From assembly GCA_002402295.1 (NCBI GenBank), contig DHFO01000059.1, positions 1 to 21,688 on the forward strand: a stretch of DNA of 21,688 bases. The letters are read 5' to 3'. Within the stretch, counting starts at the first letter, position 1. Each line of letters starts with the position of its first letter. The notes beneath the pieces are model-generated. The model saw nothing but the letters and a program-made list of their open reading frames with translations, searched no databases and was not told where the DNA came from. The position numbers and the translations under genes were made by a program. The stretch comes from Caldiserica bacterium UBA4822 (GTDB lineage: Bacteria; Caldisericota; Caldisericia; Cryosericales; Cryosericaceae). Positions 15,892 to 21,688 of the stretch are shown here, in pieces.

Positions 15892-15900
15892 ATTATACCA
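15892..15900 (-). promoter_or_regulatory. Extended -10 promoter element of the HAD phosphatase gene
   Basis: The minus strand reads TGGTATAAT, a TG-N-TATAAT extended -10, about 57 bases before the GTG start. No good -35 is visible, as is common for extended -10 promoters. On the plus strand TATACT at 15878-15883 could serve the divergent acyltransferase operon, but its -35 is poor. The two boxes lie in a short inverted repeat, GTATA and TATAC (15877-15898). Confidence 0.4.
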
Positions 15901-15990
15901 ATAGTCTACCGCCAGTTGGCTCGCAGGGCTCGGGGACTGCATTCGCGGGTGTGCCCTGTGCTACCTCGGTACGTGCAGGAGAGTCTTTTT

Positions 15991-17040
15991 ATGGTTGATG
16001 TCGAACTCCTTGAGGATACAGCAGCGTTTAGTCGGCTTGAGCCTGTCTGGAACACGCTTGTCGAGTCCTCAAGCTCAGGCAGGTGTCATTCGACATATGA
16101 GTGGTTGTTCACCTGGTGGAAACACTTCGGCGGCAGGAATCGCCTGCTTCTACTGGTGGCAGCCGAGCACGGAACACCGGTAGCGCTTGCTCCGCTGTAT
16201 ATCGCCCACGACACGAACGTGCTGCACTTTCTTGGGCAGGGTCTGTCGGACTACGCCGACCTCATCGTACCGTGCGGACGGCAGGACATCACGGACCAAC
16301 TCGTCACAGCGATTCTTAGCCATCGGGACATGTGGAGTGGGCTGGACCTGGAGGAGATTCCGGAGGATTCCCCAAACGCGCGAACACTGGACAGACTGCG
16401 GGAGGGGCGGACGGGTGCCGCCTGGCAGAATACCGTGCGATGCCCGTACTTGCCCATAGCGGGCACCTGGGATGCATTCTACGAAACGCTGGGCAAGGGA
16501 TTCCGGCACGAGGTACGCAACAAACTGAACAGGTGGAACGCCATGCACAGGGGTGAGGCGGCTGACTCAGCACTTCAGTATCTGGACGTCAGAGGGGTGG
16601 AGAGCGGATTGTTTGATGAGATGGTCGCGCTTTCGGCTGAACGACAACGTGCGGACGGCCACCGCAGTCCTCTTCTTAATCATCCTGACCAGGAGTTTCT
16701 GCGCGAGGTGTTGCCTCTGATGGGAACGCACGGTCAGTTGCGCGTTGGTGAGCTTCGTGGCGAAGGTGAGCTGCTCGCCTTTATGCTTGCTTTCTACTGG
16801 CAGGGAGTGGCTTCCACCTGGAACACGCAATACAAGCCTTTATATGCATCCTACTCACCCGGGAGACTCATGCTGGTAAGGTTTGCGGAACAACGTTTCA
16901 GTGAGGGCTGTCGTGAGCTTGATTTCATGCGCGGCGAAGAACAGTACAAGTTCGAGTGGACATCGCACTTTCGGATGAACCTTGCATTGAGGTCGGAGCC
17001 AGTAGCCGCTGGGGCTAATCTCGCAACTGGAGAGTGCTGA
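15991..17040 (+). CDS. GNAT-fold acyltransferase of the CelD/BioF2-like (Acetyltransf_6) family
   Basis: A 349-residue protein resembling the family named after CelD of cellulose synthesis and found in many exopolysaccharide and lipid gene clusters. It probably transfers an acyl or aminoacyl group; the substrate is unknown. Typical motifs are the basic helix FRHEVRNKLNRW before the acyl-CoA region, LAFMLAFYWQGVASTWNTQY, YASYSPGRLMLV, and the C-terminal CRELDFMRGEEQYKFEWT, in which the F-RG-E-YK-W pattern is diagnostic. ATG at 15991 is preceded by AGGAGA; the open frame reaches back to a TTG at 15916 without an SD. One base separates its stop from the pyrophosphatase start, so the two genes are tightly coupled although no functional link is obvious. 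Confidence 0.88.
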   Translation: MVDVELLEDTAAFSRLEPVWNTLVESSSSGRCHSTYEWLFTWWKHFGGRNRLLLLVAAEHGTPVALAPLYIAHDTNVLHFLGQGLSDYADLIVPCGRQDITDQLVTAILSHRDMWSGLDLEEIPEDSPNARTLDRLREGRTGAAWQNTVRCPYLPIAGTWDAFYETLGKGFRHEVRNKLNRWNAMHRGEAADSALQYLDVRGVESGLFDEMVALSAERQRADGHRSPLLNHPDQEFLREVLPLMGTHGQLRVGELRGEGELLAFMLAFYWQGVASTWNTQYKPLYASYSPGRLMLVRFAEQRFSEGCRELDFMRGEEQYKFEWTSHFRMNLALRSEPVAAGANLATGEC

Positions 17041-17041
17041 C

Positions 17042-18682
17042 ATGCGCGAGAAAGTTATCGTGACAGGCCACCGAAGCCCCGATACTGACTCGGTCTGTTC
17101 GGCGCTGGGATACGCATTCTTCAAGAATCGAACGGACAGTACGCGCGTGTATGTCGCTGTGCGAGGAGGGGAGCTGAACGATGAAACGCGTTTCGCTCTA
17201 GAACGTTTTGGCTTCTGTGTCCCGCCGCTGCTGCGGTCGTTGATGCCTCAGGTGCAGGACGTGCCACGGAAGCGGCTTGTGACGGTGACTCCCTCGACAC
17301 AGTTGGGCAAGGCAGCAGGTCTCATGAAAGAGCATCGCATTCATTCCCTGCCTGTCGTTGACGATAAGCAGATGGTACGTGGCGTCGTCGATGCTGTTGA
17401 TATCGCAACCGCCTATGCCGATGAGTTGGAACGTGTGGATGCCGTTCCGTACGGAGTGAATGTGGATTCTGTAGCAGAACAGTTGTCAGCGAGCGTTCTG
17501 TTCCGGTCGGATGAGCTGACACTTCTGCAGGGTACGCTGCTGGTTCTTATGAAGTCAGTTTCTCCGACAGCGTCCGCCTGCCAGGAAGCAGCCATTATTG
17601 TGTCGGACGGTGTGCCATCGGGTGATGTCATGGCCTCATGCCGTGCAGCTGCCGCGCTCATTGTGACGGGTGTGGACACGAAGGTGGCCCCAGCGCAGGA
17701 GTGGCCCCCGAGTCTTCAGGTTGTGTTGGCTACGAGCAGATCACTGGCCCATACCTTGCGGACGCTGTGGTCGTCTGTCCCTGTATCAGCCTTCATGCAG
17801 AACAGCGTGCCACTCCTCGGCATGACCGACACTCTGGACAAAGCCAAGAAGGCGGTTCTGGACTCTTCTGCGCGGTGTGCAGTGGTGCTGGATGCGCTCC
17901 ACCACCCCGTGAACATCGTGACGCGGTCGGACCTTATCCGATTTGCGCGCAAGAAGGTCATTCTTGTGGACCACAACGAGACGCTTCAGGCTGTCGACGG
18001 CGTCGAAGAGGCCGACATTCTCGAAATCATTGACCATCACCGTGTGGGCGATATTTCCACGTTCCGGCCCATTTACTTCCGCAACGAGCCTCTGGGGAGC
18101 ACGTGCACTATTGTAGCCGAACTCTGCACCGAAAACGGTGTGTTCATGCCGGCGCACGTTGCCGGCATCCTGTTGTCTGGCATACTGTCAGACACGATGA
18201 ACATGAACCTATCAACGACCACAGCCACCGATGTCCGCGTGGCACGCCGGCTTGCAGCCCTGTGTGACGTCAATGCTCAGGAGTACGGTCTTGAGCTCCT
18301 GCGCCAGGGTTCAGCCATCGTGAGCGGGCATGCTGCCAGCGAAGTGCTCGCCAAGGACTTCAAGGAGTTTGATCTGTTTGATACGCGGATAGGGGTGTCG
18401 CAGGCTGTCGTGTTCGCGTTTGAAGCCATACAGGAACGAGAGCCCGAATTCCAGCAGGCCATGCGGGACCTTCAGGTTCGCATGGGATTGACTGCCGTCG
18501 CCTTTCTTGCAACGGACCCATTAAGGCGGCAGTCGTACCTTCTTGTTTCGGGTGTGCAGGAAGCCTTTGAAGAAGCGTTTGGAGTTCAAGTCGAGCACGG
18601 CCATGCGGTTCTTGACGGTGTGCTGTCGCGCAAGAAGGACTTCATCCCGCGCCTTGCTGAGGCATTATCCCGCTATGCCTGA
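17042..18682 (+). CDS. ppaC: Manganese-dependent inorganic pyrophosphatase with CBS and DRTGG regulatory domains (family II)
   Basis: Hydrolyses cytoplasmic pyrophosphate to phosphate. The 546 residues comprise a DHH catalytic domain split by a regulatory insert. The first metal motif TGHRSPDTDS has His10, Asp14 and Asp16. CBS1 spans about residues 77-125, a DRTGG domain about 135-245, and CBS2 about 248-303. The DHH domain resumes with VDHNE (Asp310) and IDHH (331-333). The C-terminal DHHA2 domain ends with the substrate-binding SRKKDFIP, close to the usual SRKKQ. Known CBS-PPases of this layout are inhibited by AMP/ADP and activated by ATP or diadenosine polyphosphates. GGAGAG lies before the ATG. 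It is in an operon with the upstream acyltransferase (one-base gap) and probably the downstream kinase. Confidence 0.96.
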   Translation: MREKVIVTGHRSPDTDSVCSALGYAFFKNRTDSTRVYVAVRGGELNDETRFALERFGFCVPPLLRSLMPQVQDVPRKRLVTVTPSTQLGKAAGLMKEHRIHSLPVVDDKQMVRGVVDAVDIATAYADELERVDAVPYGVNVDSVAEQLSASVLFRSDELTLLQGTLLVLMKSVSPTASACQEAAIIVSDGVPSGDVMASCRAAAALIVTGVDTKVAPAQEWPPSLQVVLATSRSLAHTLRTLWSSVPVSAFMQNSVPLLGMTDTLDKAKKAVLDSSARCAVVLDALHHPVNIVTRSDLIRFARKKVILVDHNETLQAVDGVEEADILEIIDHHRVGDISTFRPIYFRNEPLGSTCTIVAELCTENGVFMPAHVAGILLSGILSDTMNMNLSTTTATDVRVARRLAALCDVNAQEYGLELLRQGSAIVSGHAASEVLAKDFKEFDLFDTRIGVSQAVVFAFEAIQEREPEFQQAMRDLQVRMGLTAVAFLATDPLRRQSYLLVSGVQEAFEEAFGVQVEHGHAVLDGVLSRKKDFIPRLAEALSRYA

Positions 18683-18715
18683 CCAGTGCCAGGCTTGTAC
18701 CTTTGGCGTGGTGTT

Positions 18716-20308
18716 ATGACCTGCACACCGCAAGGGACTGACACTGAGTGCTGGGATGGCCGGTGCATCCTCTCGATTGACTGCGGCACGCAGAGTGTTC
18801 GCGGACTGGTGTTTGACTGCGACGGGCACATTCTTGCGAAACACAAGGTGGAGTTTGAGCCGTACGTTTCGCCCGTTCCCGGCTACGCAGAGCACCCGGC
18901 TGAGGACTTCTGGCGGGACGCCTGTCTGGCCCTGCGGTCGCTCCAACACGAGGCCCCGCTGGTGTGGAAGCGCATCGCAGCGGTGGCCGTGACGACGCAA
19001 AGGGACACGGTTGTCCCTCTCGGTGCCGATGGCGTGCCTGTCCGGCCTGCAATCGTCTGGTTGGACCAGCGCATGGCACGATGTGAAAAGCCGATGCCCA
19101 TGATGGACCGCCTTCAGTTCAAGCTGGTCGGCATGACGAAGGCCGTGGAGATAAGCCGGCGCAAGGGAAAAGACAACTGGATGGTGGAAAACGAACCCGA
19201 CCTTTGGACCAGGACGGCGAAATGGCTTCTGCTTTCAGGGTACTTCTGCTACTGCCTTACCGGGCATTACGTTGACTCTGTGGCCTCTCAGATAGGTCAC
19301 ATTCCGTTCGATTATGGTGCGCGCGGGTGGCCCGCCAAGCCTAGCAGCTGGCGCTGGCACATGTTCAGCGTTCGCCGTGACCAGCTTCCCGACCTTGTAG
19401 AAGCAGGAGAGCAGATGGGGACCGTTTCGGCTCGTGCCGCTGCGGAAACCGGGCTTCCGGAAGGACTGCCGGTGATTGCCGCCGGGTCAGACAAGGGGTG
19501 CGAGACTCTGGGAGTCGGTTGCGTTGACCCAACAAGTGTCAGTCTGAGCTTTGGCACTACGGCAACAATTCAGACAACTTCACGACGGTACTTCGAGCCG
19601 ATCACATTCATGCCGCCGTATCCTGCCAGCGTCAAGGGATGCTTCAACCCCGAGGTCGAGATCTTCCGTGGCTACTGGATGGTAGACTGGTTCAAGAAGG
19701 AATTCGCGACGCGTGAGGCACTGGAAGCAGCTGAGCGCGGGGTTCCGCCGGAGGTCGTGCTGGACGAGCATCTTCAGGACGTTCCGCCAGGATCGCAAGG
19801 GTTAATGCTGCAACCGTACTGGGGCCCAGGCCTCAAAATGCCAGAGGCAAAGGGATCAATGATCGGTTTCGGGGACGTCCACACAAGGGCACACATCTAT
19901 CGTGCAATCATCGAGGGTATCGGCTATGCCCTGGTGGAAGGTCTGGAGCAGATTGAACGCAAGTCCGGAAAGGTGGTTGAGAAGGTCATGGTGTCCGGAG
20001 GGGGCTCGCAATCCAATGAAATCTGCCAGATTACGGCTGACATGTTCAATCGGCCGGTTTTTCGAAGTGAAACATATGAGACTTCGGGCCTCGGGGCAGC
20101 GATAAATGGCTTTGTTGGGATTGGCGTGTATGCCACGCATGCAGAGGCGGTCAGCCGCATGGTTCGCACACGAGATACCTTCCTGCCACGGGCCGAAGTC
20201 ACCGCTCTGTACCGTGACCTCTACGTGCGGGTGTATCGGCGCATCTACCCTGCGTTGCGACCGGTATACCGCGAAATCCAGCGAATCACTCACTATCCGG
20301 AGACCTGA
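18716..20308 (+). CDS. FGGY-family carbohydrate kinase, substrate unknown
   Basis: Phosphorylates a sugar or polyol with ATP in the cytoplasm. The 530 residues contain the N-terminal phosphate loop LSIDCGTQSVRGLVFD, TTQRDTVVPLGADG, VWLDQRM, the hinge AAGSDKGCETLGVG followed by SLSFGTTATIQTTS, and the FGGY_C region VSGGGSQSNEICQITADMFNRP and GLGAAINGFVGIG. It is somewhat longer than xylulokinase or glycerol kinase (about 500). The insert around residues 120-165 (RRKGKDNWMVENEPDLW) and the stretch naming scenes such as EIFRGYWMVDWFKKEF differ from classical members, so I give no gene name. The start is uncertain: ATG at 18716 has only a weak SD, and GTG at 18686 is the alternative. It lies about 33 bases behind the pyrophosphatase gene and is probably co-transcribed. 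Confidence 0.9.
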   Translation: MTCTPQGTDTECWDGRCILSIDCGTQSVRGLVFDCDGHILAKHKVEFEPYVSPVPGYAEHPAEDFWRDACLALRSLQHEAPLVWKRIAAVAVTTQRDTVVPLGADGVPVRPAIVWLDQRMARCEKPMPMMDRLQFKLVGMTKAVEISRRKGKDNWMVENEPDLWTRTAKWLLLSGYFCYCLTGHYVDSVASQIGHIPFDYGARGWPAKPSSWRWHMFSVRRDQLPDLVEAGEQMGTVSARAAAETGLPEGLPVIAAGSDKGCETLGVGCVDPTSVSLSFGTTATIQTTSRRYFEPITFMPPYPASVKGCFNPEVEIFRGYWMVDWFKKEFATREALEAAERGVPPEVVLDEHLQDVPPGSQGLMLQPYWGPGLKMPEAKGSMIGFGDVHTRAHIYRAIIEGIGYALVEGLEQIERKSGKVVEKVMVSGGGSQSNEICQITADMFNRPVFRSETYETSGLGAAINGFVGIGVYATHAEAVSRMVRTRDTFLPRAEVTALYRDLYVRVYRRIYPALRPVYREIQRITHYPET

Positions 20309-20656
20309 TGCCGGCAGTCCTGAAGGGCCCCAGGTTGTGGGGCACTGTGTTCACTCCATCTCTATGAGGCAATCTCAAGCACATATCCTGAGTGCACAGG
20401 ATGGATGGTTCGTCGCCCGCAGCCCGGATTGCGCTCGGCATCTACTCATCAACGAAAGTACTCAGCACCGGTAGAGAACAGTCGAGAGCGGCTTCTAGCA
20501 TGGGCGTCCAGGGGTGTACCTGCCCAGCTGACAATTATGTGCATGCTCAGAACCCCTCCGCTTGTTTTACTCGTTTGAACGACGTGCCGTCCTATTCAAT
20601 GACAGCATATTCCACCTAGACGCCTGCTATAGTCGCTTCATTTATCTGCCTTATTC
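20309..20656. other. Gene-free stretch between the kinase and the right-end operon
   Basis: About 350 bases between two converging genes. The only structure seen is a 5-bp stem, GCCCC (20327-20331) with GGGGC (20339-20343), shortly after the kinase stop and without a T-run. Short open frames occur but lack SDs and recognisable protein patterns. From about 20560 onward the sequence becomes visibly more A/T-rich. No tRNA, repeat or attachment site was recognised. Confidence 0.5.
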
Positions 20657-21079
20657 TTATGGTCGAACACCGTGTTTCCGTGTTATCAAAGAGATCAAAA
20701 CACCTCCAACCAAAATCAGTGTGAGAGGACCAGCGCTCAGATCCGTGTCATTTTCCATTGCGTTAAAATAGGGAAAGTGATTGAAATACCTTACTCGTAC
20801 TGCCGATGTACCGTCTGCTTTGACATAAGCGCCATCGTGGATATTTCTGGCAAATCCGTCGACCTGCTTTCCATTCGATAATGTAAAAGTATAGCTGATA
20901 ATATAGGTATACCGGCCTGCCCTATCATCCACGCGTTCACCGCCTTCTCTGCGAATGTGCGTGACATACGCCGTAGCCTCTTCACCAAAAACACCCAGTG
21001 CGACACTCATTGTTCCCCATAGGATAAAGGCTACACCGAGCAAAGAAATGAGAATTCCAGGCAACCGCTTGGTTTTCAT
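20657..21079 (-). CDS. Small membrane protein of the DUF3592 type
   Basis: A 140-residue protein with one hydrophobic helix at each end (GILISLLGVAFILWGTMSVA at about 8-27 and LTLILVGGVLISLI at about 119-132). Between them is a predicted extracytoplasmic or cytoplasmic beta domain containing ATAYVTHIRREGGERV, YIISYTFTLSNGKQVDGFA and VRVRYFNHFPYFNAMEND. This two-helix, beta-sandwich layout with Y-F--NG and V-Y---P patterns is that of DUF3592 proteins, whose function is not known. Its ATG overlaps the TGA that ends the interrupted upstream gene (ATGA at 21076-21079) and has no SD of its own, so its translation probably depends on ribosomes finishing that gene. Base composition is more A/T-rich than in the rest of the window. 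Confidence 0.8.
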   Translation of the reverse strand: MKTKRLPGILISLLGVAFILWGTMSVALGVFGEEATAYVTHIRREGGERVDDRAGRYTYIISYTFTLSNGKQVDGFARNIHDGAYVKADGTSAVRVRYFNHFPYFNAMENDTDLSAGPLTLILVGGVLISLITRKHGVRP

Positions 21080-21648
21080 TTAGTGTTCACCGTATCTGCC
21101 TGACCTGTTTTTTGGCGGATTAATCTCTCCAGCAATACATAGTTGTCCGGAGTGCAAAACAGGGCGATATGTTCTGTCCAACCGCCGCGCATCAAAACCG
21201 TGTGACTCTGTGGTTTGTACTTTACCTTTGTAACTTGGCTCCACCGAATAAAAACTTCTTGTCGTGACTACGCCAGCAAACCTGCACCGGCGACTGCAGG
21301 CTTGCCGGTAAACAGGCTCAGCATGACCGTAAGTGAGTTGATTAATCGGTTTCTTTTTGCCTGCTTTGCTTTAGTCCGGCAGAGCACGCCATTATTGTTC
21401 ACTACGAACTCCATATCATATTTGCCTCGATAAACTACCATGATCAGCAGCCAAGTCAGTATAAGAAGTGCGGCGATGAGCCCGAGCGCATATATGGTGT
21501 CTCGGCTTCCCTTCGAACTAAGTGCAATTATCAGTGTGACCAACCCGAAGGGGATGCCAATCGCAAGCCCCAGTTGTTTTAAAATGACAGAATTCTTAAG
21601 TATTGATACTTTGATTTTCCACTGGAGCACCTCTTGTATACTACTCAT
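21076..21648 (-). pseudogene. Two-helix PH-like membrane protein gene interrupted by an in-frame TAG
   Basis: ATG at 21648 (GGAGAG just upstream) opens a frame of 126 codons that stops at TAG (21268-21270). The same frame then continues for 63 sense codons to TGA at 21076-21078. The first part has two membrane helices (IGIPFGLVTLIIALS and YALGLIAALLILTWLLIMVV) and the start of a beta domain (KYDMEFVVNNNGVLCRT). The part after the TAG reads as the natural remainder of a PH-like domain, with VFIRWSQVTKVKYKPQSHTV, RGGWTEHIALFC and a closing helix NYVLLERLIRQK. The full-length stop overlaps the next gene's start as ATGA, as expected for an intact pair. Either a nonsense mutation, a base-calling error or readthrough explains this. 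TAG ends other genes here, so it is normally a stop. Confidence 0.75.
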
Positions 21649-21688
21649 CACTCTCCATTCCAAAGCGATTCAATAAGAGCGGCTTTTA

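Noticed and set aside
20392..20619. A 75-codon plus-strand frame in the gap after the sugar kinase
   Set aside because: No SD, no domain-like pattern, and cysteine/serine-rich translation typical of non-coding sequence.
21268..21270. TAG read as pyrrolysine or another reassigned codon
   Set aside because: TAG ends hppA, the ABC ATPase and the small Trk peptide in this same window, so it is an ordinary stop here. A local nonsense change or sequencing error is more likely.
1..21688. CRISPR array, tRNA, rRNA, insertion sequence or prophage genes
   Set aside because: Read-through of both strands showed no regularly spaced repeats, no cloverleaf-like T-loop sequences, no transposase or phage motifs and no terminal repeats.

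Overview
The window is from a bacterial chromosome of moderately high GC (estimated by eye, no count made). Genes are densely packed, most starts are preceded by purine-rich Shine-Dalgarno (SD) sequences such as AGGAGG and GGAG, and -10 boxes close to TATAAT are visible. A CIRCE-type inverted repeat in front of an hsp20 gene points to a HrcA-containing bacterium. The gene set (H+-pyrophosphatase, CBS-domain pyrophosphatase, Trk potassium uptake split over two single-RCK proteins) suggests an anaerobic or energy-limited Firmicutes-like or deep-branching lineage, but the taxon cannot be fixed from this sequence. Nothing looks like a prophage, insertion sequence, CRISPR array, tRNA or rRNA.

Layout. 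Positions 1-2101 (minus): pyruvate kinase, cut at the window edge, then a small heat-shock protein with its own terminator, promoter and CIRCE operator. Positions 2265-4355 (plus): a CopB-like copper P-type ATPase divergent from hsp20. Positions 4455-9726 (minus): membrane pyrophosphatase, preceded on the same strand by an ABC importer made of an ATPase with an extra C-terminal domain and a duplicated, fused permease. No substrate-binding protein is present. Positions 9895-13507 (plus): a potassium uptake operon, promoter - trkA1 - trkA2 - a 48-residue one-helix membrane protein - trkH - an exported, membrane-anchored OB-fold-like protein. Two of its junctions are ATGA overlaps. Positions 13527-15835 (minus): a YtcJ-like amidohydrolase and a HAD phosphatase. 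Positions 15991-20308 (plus): a GNAT-fold (CelD/BioF2-like) acyltransferase, a CBS-DRTGG family II pyrophosphatase and an FGGY sugar kinase. Positions 20309-20656 hold no convincing gene. Positions 20657-21648 (minus) are visibly more A/T-rich and carry two small membrane-protein genes of the DUF3592/PH-like kind. The upstream one is interrupted by an in-frame TAG.

How the parts fit. Three genes touch pyrophosphate or phosphoenolpyruvate energetics: pyruvate kinase, the ion-pumping pyrophosphatase and the nucleotide-regulated soluble pyrophosphatase. The Trk operon is the most complete functional unit, and its two unassigned membrane proteins are the best candidates for something undescribed. 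The second candidate is the interrupted gene at the right end, whose reading frame, homology-like pattern and stop/start overlap all continue past the TAG.
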